Assembly (NCBI RefSeq): GCF_035918095.1
Contig: NZ_CP109137.1
Span: forward strand, 1,924,001 to 1,988,000
Direction of reading: 5' to 3'
Length of the DNA: 64,000 bases
Source: Streptomyces sp. NBC_01750
Lineage (GTDB): Bacteria > Actinomycetota > Actinomycetes > Streptomycetales > Streptomycetaceae
Below the pieces are notes generated by a model that saw nothing but the letters and a program-made list of their open reading frames with translations, made no database searches and had not been told where the DNA came from. Shown here in pieces: positions 33,616 through 42,208 of the stretch. The stretch's first letter is position 1; each line of letters begins with the position of its first letter. The translations under genes and the position numbers were made by a program.

Positions 33616-34683
33616 ATGAAGGCACTCGTTTTTCACGGCCCCGGCCAGGCCTCTTGGGACAAGGTGGCAGATCCGGGCATCCAAGCGCCCACGGACATCG
33701 TCGTCCGCATCGACACCACGACCATCTGCGGAACAGACCTGCACATCCTCAAGGGAGACGTACCTGAAGTGACCCCAGGGACCGTCCTCGGGCACGAGGC
33801 CGTCGGCGAGGTCGTCGAGGCGGGAAGCGATGTCAGCACGGTCCGCCCCGGCGACCGGGTGCTCGTCTCCTGCATCTCCCCCTGCGGCCGCTGCCGCTAC
33901 TGCCGCGAGCAGATGTACGGGCAGTGCCGGGGCAACGGGGGATGGGTGCTCGGCCACCTGATCAACGGCACGCAGGCCGAGTACGTACGCGTTCCCTTCG
34001 CCGATTTCTCCGTCCATCCGCTTCCCGCAGCAGTGAGCAGCAGCGACGCCGTGTTGCTGTCCGACATCTTCCCCACTGCGTACGAGGTGGGCGTCCTCAA
34101 CGGAGGAGTCCGGCCCGGCGACACCGTCGTGGTCGTGGGAGCCGGCCCCATCGGGCTCGCCACCATCGCCACGGCACGGCTGTTCTCGCCCGGCAGGATC
34201 ATCGCGGTGGACCTGGCCAAGTCGCGGCTGGACGCCGCCCGCGAACTCGGTGCGGACGCCGTCGTCAACGCGGCGGAAGACCCTGAGCAGCTGGTGTCGG
34301 ATCTGACCGAGGGGCTCGGGGCCGATGTGGCCATCGAGGCCGTCGGAGTACCGGAAAGCTTTGAACTCTGCACGCGTGTGGTACGGCCGGGAGGCCACGT
34401 GGCCAACGTGGGCGTGCACGGCAAACCCGCCACGCTCCACCTGGAAGACCTCTGGATCAAGAACGTAACGATCAGGACCGGCCTGGTGGACACCTACTCC
34501 ACACCGGTTCTGCTGGGCATGCTGGCTGCCGGTCGACTGCCCGCGGCTGCGATCGCGACCCATCGCTTCGAACTGGGACAGATCGAGGAGGCGTACGACG
34601 TGTTCTCACGCGCGGCCGACACGGGTGCGCTCAAGGTCGTGCTCGGTGGCCCTGAGCACAAGGACGTGGAACGCACGAGCTGA
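33616..34683 (+). CDS. Zinc-dependent alcohol dehydrogenase
   Basis: A 355-residue medium-chain dehydrogenase. Catalytic zinc ligands are Cys38 (TTICGTDLHILKG) and His60-Glu61 (VLGHEAVGEV). Structural zinc cysteines are at 90, 93, 96 and 104 (SPCGRCRYCREQMYGQC). The NAD loop is VVVVGAGPIGLATIA. It should interconvert aldehydes and alcohols to balance NADH; an OsdR-controlled alcohol dehydrogenase (SCO0199) sits in the corresponding S. coelicolor cluster. ATG 33616 follows GAGGAGAGGAACGTC. Confidence 0.95.
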   Translation: MKALVFHGPGQASWDKVADPGIQAPTDIVVRIDTTTICGTDLHILKGDVPEVTPGTVLGHEAVGEVVEAGSDVSTVRPGDRVLVSCISPCGRCRYCREQMYGQCRGNGGWVLGHLINGTQAEYVRVPFADFSVHPLPAAVSSSDAVLLSDIFPTAYEVGVLNGGVRPGDTVVVVGAGPIGLATIATARLFSPGRIIAVDLAKSRLDAARELGADAVVNAAEDPEQLVSDLTEGLGADVAIEAVGVPESFELCTRVVRPGGHVANVGVHGKPATLHLEDLWIKNVTIRTGLVDTYSTPVLLGMLAAGRLPAAAIATHRFELGQIEEAYDVFSRAADTGALKVVLGGPEHKDVERTS

Positions 34684-34720
34684 CGCCCCTGCCGAGCCGG
34701 GCGCCTCGGCCGATGGCCCG

Positions 34721-34921
34721 TCACATCGGCATCAAGCGGATCAGTCGTCCGTCCCCGAGGGCTTGTCCGCTGTCGCCGGGGCGTCGCCGCCCAGAGCCCA
34801 CTCGACATCCACGACGCCCGCAAAGGAAGGCGAAGGTGCCCAGGGGCACACCGAGCGCCAGTGCGCCGACGAGCGCGATGGCGGCCGCAATTGCATACAG
34901 GCCGTTCCGGTTGTTCCTCAT
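34721..34921 (-). CDS. Small membrane protein (DUF2933-like), possibly frameshifted end
   Basis: A 66-residue frame from ATG 34921 with a strong GGAGGAGGATCGGCC upstream. One transmembrane segment (GLYAIAAAIALVGALALGVP, then LGTFAFL) resembles DUF2933-type short membrane proteins. The normal second hydrophobic stretch is replaced by arginine-rich CGRRGCRVGSGRRR, suggesting a frameshift. It lies just downstream of a SHOCT remnant on the same strand. Confidence 0.5.
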   Translation of the reverse strand: MRNNRNGLYAIAAAIALVGALALGVPLGTFAFLCGRRGCRVGSGRRRPGDSGQALGDGRLIRLMPM

Positions 34922-34947
34922 GGCCGATCCTCCTCCGTGGGCGGGCG

Positions 34948-35077
34948 TCAGTGTTTGGTGAGGGGACTGGGGGAGCGCAGGGCCGCACGACGCCGCTGGT
35001 ACTCCTCTTCGTCGATGTCGCCGCGGGCGAACCGCTCGGCGAGCAGCTGCTCGGGCGAGGGCCCGGCGTGCCACCGC
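34948..35077 (-). pseudogene. SHOCT-domain protein, C-terminal remnant
   Basis: The frame ends with PSPEQLLAERFARGDIDEEE, then YQRRRAALRSPSPLTKH, a complete SHOCT motif. The membrane helix that normally precedes it, as in the gene at 4445-4714, is absent. At 35085 the sequence changes to a flavodoxin remnant on the opposite strand. Confidence 0.65.
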
Positions 35078-35084
35078 CATGCTC

Positions 35085-35296
35085 TGGCCGGGCGGCCGCT
35101 GTGGCTGTTCAGCAGCGGCCCCCTCGACCCGTCGGCGCTGGAACGGGATTTCCCTGCCGTGCGCGGCGTCCGCCAAGTCGAGCGTCGACTGGGAGCGCTG
35201 GAGCACGTCACGTTCGGCGGACGGCCGGCGGACGGAGCGCGAGGACGCATCGCCCGGGTGATCCTGGAGGAGGACGGCGACGACTGCCGCGACTAA
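35085..35296 (+). pseudogene. Flavodoxin-domain protein, C-terminal remnant
   Basis: The frame reads RPLWLFSSGPLDPSALERDF, then PAVRGVRQVERRLGALEHVT and FGGRPADGARGRIARVILEE. This is the second half of the flavodoxin-domain proteins found in these clusters. The FMN-binding start is absent. Confidence 0.65.
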
Positions 35297-35365
35297 AAAC
35301 GGATTGCCCTGTGGGCCGAAAGCATCGCCGCCTGCCTGACCGCGACACCAAAGCGGGGCAGAACT

Positions 35366-35400
35366 GGGCCTGTCGGGCCGCGGACAGGGCCGCCCGGCCC
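35366..35400. promoter_or_regulatory. Tandem DosR-like boxes, 21 bp apart
   Basis: GGGCCTGTCGGGCC (35366-35379) and GGGCCGCCCGGCCC (35387-35400, exact). They lie 131 bp before the cyclic-nucleotide-binding protein gene at 35532. Confidence 0.55.
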
Positions 35401-35531
35401 TTCCCCAGCGCCGATCGGGTGACTGAAGCTGAGCACAGACAGCGGCCCCGCAGGAGAAACCGGCGAGTGCGGCCCGGACGGCTCACCGGTCATCAGCGAG
35501 GAAGCCGCGCGCTCGAAACGGAGGCCCAGCA

Positions 35532-35996
35532 ATGAGCACCCCCTCCCCCACCCGTATGACCGCCGTTCTGTCCCCCGAGCACCGTGCCCGGCTGCTGGGC
35601 ATCACCCGGGACGTCAAATTCCCTGAGGGGACCCGCATCTTCGAAGAAGGCCGCCCCGCCGACCGGTTCTGGATCATCCAGTCCGGCACTATCACTCTCG
35701 ACATCCAAGTTCCGGGACGGCGCCCGGCAGTGATCGAGAACCTGGGCTTCGGTGAACTCGTGGGCTGGTCCTGGCTGTTCTCACCGTATGTGTGGCAGTT
35801 CGGCGCCGAGGCCATGACACCCGTACGCGCTCAGGAGTTCGACGCGTCGACGGTGCGGATGATGATGGATGCCGACCCTGCCTTCGGCTCCGCGATCGGA
35901 CACTGGGTCGGCAGGGTGCTTGCTCACCGGCTGCATGCCGCCCGTATCCGCCTGCTCGATCTGTACGCGCCTCACGGCAGCGGCATGACTCTGTGA
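35532..35996 (+). CDS. Stand-alone cyclic-nucleotide-binding domain protein
   Basis: A 154-residue protein made of a cNMP-type beta barrel (VKFPEGTRIFEEGRPADRFW, IIQSGTITLDIQVPGRRPAV, ENLGFGELVGWSWLFSP). It has no HTH, so it is not a Crp regulator. The phosphate-binding cassette is atypical (GFGELVGWSWLFSP), so ligand binding is uncertain. ATG 35532 follows CGGAGGCCCAGCA. A CBS-BON gene starts 21 bases after its stop, indicating an operon. Confidence 0.85.
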   Translation: MSTPSPTRMTAVLSPEHRARLLGITRDVKFPEGTRIFEEGRPADRFWIIQSGTITLDIQVPGRRPAVIENLGFGELVGWSWLFSPYVWQFGAEAMTPVRAQEFDASTVRMMMDADPAFGSAIGHWVGRVLAHRLHAARIRLLDLYAPHGSGMTL

Positions 35997-36017
35997 CCGG
36001 CGTCCGGGAGGCCCGCC

Positions 36018-36665
36018 ATGCCCGATTCCCCGCACACAGTGAGCGATGTCATGACTCACACCGCAGTCGCGGTGGGGCGCCATGCGACCTATAAGGAGAT
36101 CGTGGAGCTGATGGAGCAGTGGCAGGTCAGTGCTTTGCCGGTGCTGGAGGGCGAGAGCCGTGTGATCGGCGTGGTCTCGGAGGCCGATCTGCTCCCCAAG
36201 GAGGAGTACCGCCTCGACAACCCCGCACAGGCAGACCGGCCGCTGTCCGACATGGCGAAGGCGAGGGCGGTCTCCGCAGAGGAGCTGATGTCGAGCCCGG
36301 CCATCACCGTTCACGCGAGCGCCACGGTCGCCGAGGCCGCACGCATCATGGCGCGCCGTCGCGTCAAGCGCCTGCCCGTGGTCGACGAGGTCGGCCTGCT
36401 GGAAGGTGTCGTCAGCCGCAGCGACCTGCTGAAGGTGTTCCTCAGGCCCGACGAGGCCATCGCCGACGAGATCCGTCGTACCGTCATCCAGCACTTTCCG
36501 CCCGCGGCACAAGTGGAAGTCTCCGTCACCGACGGCGTGGTCACCCTTCACGGCAACCTCAGGGACCGGGCGCTGGTCTCCCTGCTTGCCCGGGCCGCCC
36601 GCGCGGTCGAAGGTGTCGTGAACGTCCGCCTGAGCCGCAACAACCAGGCACCCGCAGCGCCCTGA
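36018..36665 (+). CDS. CBS-CBS-BON protein
   Basis: A 215-residue protein. CBS 1 (~5-60: HTVSDVMTHTAVAVGRHATY), linker (DMAKARAVSAEELMSSPAIT), CBS 2 (~95-150: RRRVKRLPVVDEVGLLEGVV), BON (~160-207: VEVSVTDGVVTLHGNLRDRA). ATG 36018 follows GGGAGGCCCGCC. It is in the same operon as the cNMP-binding protein, which pairs two candidate nucleotide sensors. Confidence 0.92.
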   Translation: MPDSPHTVSDVMTHTAVAVGRHATYKEIVELMEQWQVSALPVLEGESRVIGVVSEADLLPKEEYRLDNPAQADRPLSDMAKARAVSAEELMSSPAITVHASATVAEAARIMARRRVKRLPVVDEVGLLEGVVSRSDLLKVFLRPDEAIADEIRRTVIQHFPPAAQVEVSVTDGVVTLHGNLRDRALVSLLARAARAVEGVVNVRLSRNNQAPAAP

Positions 36666-36890
36666 GGCATCAGCACGACAACCTCGGTCCGGGCACGTCA
36701 AGGCGAAAAGGGCCCATCCGCTTCTCGCGGATCCTGATTGCGTGGTGCACGGCCACGAGCCGCTTCTCCACGTCCTCGTCAGGGCCCTTTCCGTCAATTC
36801 CATGGAAACACGGGGCGTGCGCTGCTGCCAGGGCCGAACAGTCCCACCTTCGGTGCCGTTCGGCCCCACCTCTCCCATACCGCTTGACGA
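36666..36890. other. Convergent gap with box-like repeats and an unclear small frame
   Basis: Box-like repeats lie at 36831-36845 (GGGCCGAACAGTCCC) and 36853-36866 (GTGCCGTTCGGCCC). Downstream on the minus strand a frame reads VEKRLVAVHHAIRIREKRMG, then PFRLDVPGPRLSC, with a possible start in another frame at ATG 36803. It may be a broken small gene of this regulon; I do not recognise it. Confidence 0.4.
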
Positions 36891-39512
36891 CTACTGCTTG
36901 ACGACCAACCGCCGCAGCCATGGCTGCCTGCTGAGCCTGGCGGCGGCGAAACCGGCCAGACCCATGACCGCGGCCACAGCGACATCCGTCCCGCCGAGCG
37001 GCTCGGTCTCAAGTACCGAACGCAGGAACGGTACATACAGAGCCGCCGCCGCGAGACCGGCCGAGGCGAGCACCGCCGCCGGCAGGAAGAGGTTTTCCCG
37101 CGTGAGAAGGCGGTCCCGCAGCCCCATGACGACCCCGAGCTGTGCGGCCAGCAGGGACAGGAACAGCACGCTCTGCCAGGGGGCATCCACGGCACGGGCC
37201 GAGAGGCCTGCAGCGAGGCTTGCCATGGTGACCACGGCTGCGAGGAAGAGCACCCGTTGCCACAGGCCGTGCCCCAACACGTGCTGATGCGGCGGGCGCG
37301 GGGGCCGGTGCATGGCGCGCGGGGACACTGGCTCTGCCCCCATCGCCACCCCGGTCAGACCATGGGTGAGGAGATTGATCCACAGGATCTGCCCCGCCCT
37401 CAGCGGCAGTGACAATCCGAGCAGGGGGCCGACGAGCATCACCAGGATCTCTGCGGTGCCCCCGGCGAGTCCGTAGACGAGGAAGCGCCGGATGTTGTCA
37501 TACACGCGGCGCCCCTCCTCGACCGCCGCGACCACGGTGGACAACTCGTCGTCGGTGAGCACCAGATCGGCCGACTGTCTCGCCACCTCGGTGCCTCGCC
37601 GCCCCATGGCGACGCCGATGTCCGCTTGTCGTAGTGCGGGTCCGTCGTTGACGCCGTCACCGGTCATCGCCGTCACGTCCCCGTGGTCGCGCCAGGCTTC
37701 GACGATGTCCAGCTTCTGCTGCGGGTCCGTACGGGCGAACACCCTTACCGCCGTGAGGTCGTCCACGGCTCCCGCCGCCAGGGACTGACCTGTGACGACC
37801 TCGCCCGGCTCGCTGTCCGGGGACAGCAGACCGACGCGCGTGGCGATGGCCCGTGCGGTGGCGGGATGGTCACCGGTGATGAGCACGGGCGTGATGCCCG
37901 CGGCCCGGCACGCGGCCAGCGTGGCGGCTGCCGCCGGCTTCGGAGGATCGTTGATCGCCGCCAGGCCTAGTAGCCGCAGCTCCGATTCGGCGTCCTCTGC
38001 CCGCGCCGGAGCCTCGGTCCGCTCGCCGCAGGCCACGGCCAGCACCCGGTATCCCCGCGCGGCGAGCAGCGCTGCCTCGTCCCGGGCCCGATCGAGGAGC
38101 TGCGCGGGCTCGTCGAGCACAGCGGGGTCGAGGACTGCTTCCGGAGCGCCTTTCAGACACACCATCACTTGCCCTGACAGCGTACCGTGGAGTGTGCTCA
38201 TGCGCTTGCGCAGGCTGTCGAACGGCGCTTCGTCGGTCCTCGGGTAGGTCTGGTGGAGTGTGCTCGGTTCCTCGCAGCGTGCCTTGGCCGCGGCCGTCAG
38301 CAGCGCGGCCTCGGTGGGGTCGCCGAGGGCAGTCCAGCGGGTGCCGGTGTCTTCGGGCGGTTCGTCCGGTGGGCGCAGCGCGGCGTCGTTGCACAGCGCT
38401 GCGGTGGTCAACAGCTTTTGTACGGGCCTGAGTTCGGCGGGCTCCGCTGCCCGGCCGTCGACGCGTACGTCGCCAAAAGGCTCATACCCGGTGCCTGTGA
38501 AGTCGACGGCGCCTTCAGGTGTCCATACGCGTTCGACGACCATGCGGCCTTCGGTGAGCGTGCCGGTCTTGTCCGTCGCGAGTACGGTCACCGATCCGAG
38601 CGTCTCCACGGCGGGGAGGCGTCGCACGACGGCGTGACGTGCCGCCATGCGCCGCGCGCCCAGGGCCAGAGCCAGCGTGACAACGGCAGGGAGCGACTCG
38701 GGTACCGCGGCCACGGCGAGGCTGATCGCGGTCACCGCCATGGTGCCCGGTGCCAGGCCACGGATCAGTCCCAGGGCGAACACCAGCAGGCACAGTGCCA
38801 GGGTCGCCACGGCGAGAACCCGTCCCAGTGCGGCGAGCCGCCGCTGCAGAGGTGTCGCCTCGAGTCGCCCTTCGAGCAGCGCGGCGATACGGCCCAGAGC
38901 GCTGGCGGCCCCGGTGTCTGTCACCGTGGCGATGCCCCTGCCCCGGACCACGACGGTGCCCGCGCTCAGCGTCGCAGCCCCCGGCCGTCCGGAGCGCGGG
39001 TCCTTGTCCACGGGTACGGATTCACCGGTCAGCATGGATTCGTCGAGGAGCAGCGCCGACGCCTGCGTGAGGAGCGCGTCGGCGGGAACAATGTCCCCTT
39101 CGCCGAGTGCCAGCACATCGCCAGGGACAACTTCGGCCGCGGGCACCTCCCGCTCGGAACCGCCGCGCAGGACACGTGCGTTCGGTGCTGACATGGCGGA
39201 GAGTGCGGCGACAGCGTTGTCGGCTCTGACCTCCTGGATCACTCCCACCGTTGTGTTCACGACGATCACGAGGGCGATGACGACGGAGTCGGCGTGGTCC
39301 CCGATCGCCACGGTCAGTGCCACGGCCCCGAGGAGGACCATGATCAGCGGATCCCTGAGCTGTGCAACCACACGCGTGTGCAGGCGCACGGTGTGCCGGG
39401 CGGCCACCTCGTTGCGGCCGTATTCGGCGAGGCGGCGCGTCGCATCCTCTTCAGTGAGCCCTGGACGGCGCTCGTCGGTGGCCGGCGGTGTGCGGACGGG
39501 GCGCGAGGTCAC
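36891..39512 (-). CDS. P-type ATPase, type II (calcium/cation, CtpF-like)
   Basis: An 873-residue pump. An N-terminal cation-ATPase domain is followed by TGES (162-165) in the actuator, the ion-site helix with PESLP (271-275), phosphorylated Asp314 in DKTGTLT, the hinge MTGDGVNDGPALRQADIGVA, and six C-terminal helices. The family moves Ca2+ or other cations; in M. tuberculosis ctpF belongs to the DosR regulon. The start is GTG 39512 with GGAG seven bases upstream. It lies 74 bp after a Usp gene on the same strand, so USP-USP-pump forms one transcription unit. Confidence 0.93.
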   Translation of the reverse strand: MTSRPVRTPPATDERRPGLTEEDATRRLAEYGRNEVAARHTVRLHTRVVAQLRDPLIMVLLGAVALTVAIGDHADSVVIALVIVVNTTVGVIQEVRADNAVAALSAMSAPNARVLRGGSEREVPAAEVVPGDVLALGEGDIVPADALLTQASALLLDESMLTGESVPVDKDPRSGRPGAATLSAGTVVVRGRGIATVTDTGAASALGRIAALLEGRLEATPLQRRLAALGRVLAVATLALCLLVFALGLIRGLAPGTMAVTAISLAVAAVPESLPAVVTLALALGARRMAARHAVVRRLPAVETLGSVTVLATDKTGTLTEGRMVVERVWTPEGAVDFTGTGYEPFGDVRVDGRAAEPAELRPVQKLLTTAALCNDAALRPPDEPPEDTGTRWTALGDPTEAALLTAAAKARCEEPSTLHQTYPRTDEAPFDSLRKRMSTLHGTLSGQVMVCLKGAPEAVLDPAVLDEPAQLLDRARDEAALLAARGYRVLAVACGERTEAPARAEDAESELRLLGLAAINDPPKPAAAATLAACRAAGITPVLITGDHPATARAIATRVGLLSPDSEPGEVVTGQSLAAGAVDDLTAVRVFARTDPQQKLDIVEAWRDHGDVTAMTGDGVNDGPALRQADIGVAMGRRGTEVARQSADLVLTDDELSTVVAAVEEGRRVYDNIRRFLVYGLAGGTAEILVMLVGPLLGLSLPLRAGQILWINLLTHGLTGVAMGAEPVSPRAMHRPPRPPHQHVLGHGLWQRVLFLAAVVTMASLAAGLSARAVDAPWQSVLFLSLLAAQLGVVMGLRDRLLTRENLFLPAAVLASAGLAAAALYVPFLRSVLETEPLGGTDVAVAAVMGLAGFAAARLSRQPWLRRLVVKQ

Positions 39513-39586
39513 GTGGGTGCTCCGATCGACGGCGACGGGGCCGGTGTGAAGCGGATCAGGTCATGGCGTCTGTCGGGGGCCGCCGT

Positions 39587-40447
39587 TCACGGCGTGGGAA
39601 CCGTGATGACCGGGCAGAGCGCTCGGTGCAGCACGCCGTGGACGACCGATCCCAGCCGCATGCCGGTGTACCCGCCCCGGCCCCGGCGGCCGACCACGAT
39701 GGCCAGTGCATGCTCGGAGGCCCGCGCAAGCTTCTCGACCGGATGTCCGCGGACCACCTCGTGCGTCAGAGCCACATCCGGGTACTTCTCCGACCAGCCC
39801 GCCGTTGTTTCCGACAGCAGCCGTCGGCGTTCGTGCACCGCCTCCGCCTCGCCCGTGAACGAGACCACCGGTGGCGGCCAGATCCAGAGGGCACGCAGGC
39901 CGGCCCCCCGCAGGCTTGCTTCCTCGAAGGCCTGGGCGACAGCGGCACGCGAAGCCTGACTGCCGTCGACGCCGACAACCAGGTAGGGCGGCTGCTGCGT
40001 CACATGCTCGGGCTCTCCAACGACGACGACCGGGCAGTCGGCCTGTGCGCTGACCGGCACCACCACCGAACTCGCGCTGAAGAACTCCTCCGCCCGGCCC
40101 AGCCGACGCGAGCCGAGGACCACCATCCGGGCCTGCTCCGAGTGGCGGCAGAGCGCCGGGGCGGGAACCCCGTCGAGCAAGTCCGTCATCACCTCAAGCT
40201 TCCCGTGCCGAGCCCGTGCCCATGAGGCAGCGGAAGTGAGCGCCTCGGCTCCTCGCCGCCGAAGGTCGATGTGGTGCGCGGTGGCATCGGCGTGGCGTGT
40301 GTCGTGCAACGGTGGCACGGCCAGCAGCAGCCGAAGGGCAAGGTGCCTGCGGTGGGCCTCGTCGGCAGCCCAGGCAAGTGCGGGGCGGGACTGGTGCTGC
40401 GGGTCGACGCCGACGATCATCTCGCGGCGCTCTGCGAGGGCTGTCAC
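39587..40447 (-). CDS. Universal stress protein, two UspA domains
   Basis: A 286-residue tandem Usp with the usual pattern reversed. The first domain (MIVGVDPQHQSRPALAWAAD) has a degenerate loop (GSRRLGRAEEFFSAS). The second ([20 protein letters not shown]) has the intact ATP signature GRRGRGGYTGMRLGS. The start is GTG 40447, preceded by GGGAGGAACA and overlapping the upstream stop as GTGA. Confidence 0.9.
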   Translation of the reverse strand: MTALAERREMIVGVDPQHQSRPALAWAADEAHRRHLALRLLLAVPPLHDTRHADATAHHIDLRRRGAEALTSAASWARARHGKLEVMTDLLDGVPAPALCRHSEQARMVVLGSRRLGRAEEFFSASSVVVPVSAQADCPVVVVGEPEHVTQQPPYLVVGVDGSQASRAAVAQAFEEASLRGAGLRALWIWPPPVVSFTGEAEAVHERRRLLSETTAGWSEKYPDVALTHEVVRGHPVEKLARASEHALAIVVGRRGRGGYTGMRLGSVVHGVLHRALCPVITVPTP

Positions 40448-41349
40448 TGTTCCTCCCGGTGTTTTTTGCTCTCGCGCGGGATGAGCTCCACGGGGCAATC
40501 GGCGTGATGCAGAACCGCATGCGCCACCCGTCCCAGCGTGGGGCCGAAGGCATCGGGCGGCCGCCGGCCGCCCACGACGAGCAGGTCGGCGCGACGCGAT
40601 GCCTCGACGAGAGCGCCGGCGACGGATGTGCCCTCCTCCACGTCCGCGGCCACGGTGAGCTCGGGGAATTCATCCCGAATCCGGTCGGCCACCGCCGAAA
40701 CACGGTGCAGGTGCTGCTGGGCGATCTCGTCGACATCGTCCAGCATGGTGGCCACCATGCCCACATACCGCAGCACCTGCCAGATGCTCAGCAGACGCAG
40801 CGACGCCTTACGGAGTTCCGCGCCGCGCGCCGCGTGGCGGACACAGTCGAGGTCGTCCTCGTCCCGCACGGCGGCGACGACCACACCGGTCTCCGCCCCT
40901 GCTGCTGCGCGCCTGACCACCACGACGGGGACCGTCGCGCCCGCCGCCACGCGGAGCCCGACGGAGCCGAGCAGCAACGCGGCGAACCCTCCGTAGCCGC
41001 GGTTCCCCACGACGATCGTGCCGTCGCTGCCAGCAGCGTCGTGCAGGCTGACGGTCGGCTCCCGTTGGCTCAATTCCTTGTTGATCTGCAGTTCGGGGTA
41101 CTGCTCCGCCAGCCGGTCCGCCGTGTCCTTGAGCACGTCGCGCCCGCGCTGGCGCTCGCGCTCGACGGTCTCGACCGAGGCGTACAGGGCTCTCCGGTAG
41201 GTGTTGGCGGCGTACAGGAGGCGCAGCGGCCTCCCCCGCCGGTCGGCCTCGGCCGCGGCCCAGTCTGCAGCCGTCGCTGCATTCGCCGAACCGTCCACGC
41301 CCACGACCACTATCCCGAGTTCCGGGCCGCCCGCAGCGCTGCCGCCCAT
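40444..41349 (-). CDS. Universal stress protein, two UspA domains
   Basis: A 301-residue tandem Usp. Domain 1 starts at residue ~15 ([20 protein letters not shown]) and has GNRGYGGFAALLLGS. Domain 2 (GVVVAAVRDEDDLDCVRHAA) ends [16 protein letters not shown]. It resembles the Usp at 56448-57362 most closely (shared TMLDDVDEIAQQHL / PMFDDASEIASAQL segment). ATG 41349 follows GAGGAGGAGCC. It is first in the USP-USP-ATPase operon. Confidence 0.93.
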   Translation of the reverse strand: MGGSAAGGPELGIVVVGVDGSANAATAADWAAAEADRRGRPLRLLYAANTYRRALYASVETVERERQRGRDVLKDTADRLAEQYPELQINKELSQREPTVSLHDAAGSDGTIVVGNRGYGGFAALLLGSVGLRVAAGATVPVVVVRRAAAGAETGVVVAAVRDEDDLDCVRHAARGAELRKASLRLLSIWQVLRYVGMVATMLDDVDEIAQQHLHRVSAVADRIRDEFPELTVAADVEEGTSVAGALVEASRRADLLVVGGRRPPDAFGPTLGRVAHAVLHHADCPVELIPRESKKHREEQ

Positions 41350-41417
41350 GGCTCCTCCTCGCCGAGTTCCATCGGGGATCACTCCTCACGGTGTCACCAC
41401 GAGATCAGCATGGAGAG

Positions 41418-41454
41418 AGCCACAGGGGCCCCTGACAGGGCCGAAGGTCCCTGT
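41418..41454. promoter_or_regulatory. DosR-like box (ACAGGGCC-GAAG-GTCCCTGT) with partial neighbour
   Basis: The exact box GGGCCGAAGGTCCC (41438-41451) extends to 20 bp of near-symmetry. A half-matching site (41418-41431) and AGGGGCCCCT (41424-41433) precede it by 20 bp. It lies 88 bp before the Usp start at 41349. Confidence 0.65.
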
Positions 41455-41487
41455 CCGGCCGAGGCTGATCCATTCGGTCCGCTCCGA

Positions 41488-41501
41488 GGACCTCTCGGCC
41501 C
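41488..41501. promoter_or_regulatory. DosR-like box (GGACCTCTCGGCCC)
   Basis: Lies 80 bp before the CBS-BON gene at 41582, in the divergent region shared with the Usp operon. Confidence 0.55.
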
Positions 41502-41581
41502 TGTGCATGAGGGCGGGATTCGTTCCACGCTGGCATTCAGGACGGCCTGATCCGGCAGGTGAAGGAAAGGACTGGCGCGCC

Positions 41582-42208
41582 ATGAGGCACCGCAGTGTTG
41601 CCGACCTGATGACCCCCACGGCCGTGAGCGTGCAGCGGGGCACCCCGTTCAAAGAGATCGCCCGCCTCCTCGACGAATACGGCATCACCGCCGTACCGGT
41701 GATCGACGACCACGAGCGGCCGGTAGGCGTTGTCTCCGAGGCAGATCTGCTGCGCAGACAGACATCGCGAGGCACATCCAGCGCGGCGGAGGGCCTCATG
41801 TCCAGTCCTGCGATCGTCGCGCAGCCGGAGTGGAGCGCGGTCCGGGCGGCCAGGGTCATGGAGAAGAACAGGGTCAAACGGCTGCCGGTCGTCGACGAGT
41901 CGGGCCGTCTGGTCGGTGTGATCAGCCGCAGTGACCTCCTGCAGTTGTTCCTGCGGCGGGACCGGGCGATCCAGGAGGAAATCCTTGAGGACGTCGTCAC
42001 CCACACCCTTGAGTTGCCGCCCTCTGCGCTGACGGTCGAGGTCGCCGACGGCAGGGTCACTCTCAGCGGCACTGTGACGCGCAAGAGCCTCATCCCCATC
42101 ACTCTGCGACTGTGCGAGAGCGTCGACGGAGTGGTGGATGTGATCGAGCGACTCACCTACGACGTGGACGACTCCGCGGCTGCGAAGGGCGGCGACCGCC
42201 ATGTCTGA
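41582..42208 (+). CDS. CBS-CBS-BON protein
   Basis: A 208-residue protein. CBS 1 (MRHRSVADLMTPTAVSVQRG ... GVVSEADLLRRQ), short linker, CBS 2 (NRVKRLPVVDESGRLVGVIS), BON (LTVEVADGRVTLSGTVTRKS). ATG 41582 is used, with AAGGAAAGGA further upstream. Its end overlaps the pncB start by eight bases, so expression is coupled to NAD salvage. Confidence 0.92.
   Translation: MRHRSVADLMTPTAVSVQRGTPFKEIARLLDEYGITAVPVIDDHERPVGVVSEADLLRRQTSRGTSSAAEGLMSSPAIVAQPEWSAVRAARVMEKNRVKRLPVVDESGRLVGVISRSDLLQLFLRRDRAIQEEILEDVVTHTLELPPSALTVEVADGRVTLSGTVTRKSLIPITLRLCESVDGVVDVIERLTYDVDDSAAAKGGDRHV

Noticed and set aside
36670..36921. Minus-strand 83-codon frame before the ATPase end
   Set aside because: Only its last ~40 codons look protein-like, and the start would need a frameshift; left as an unclear remnant.
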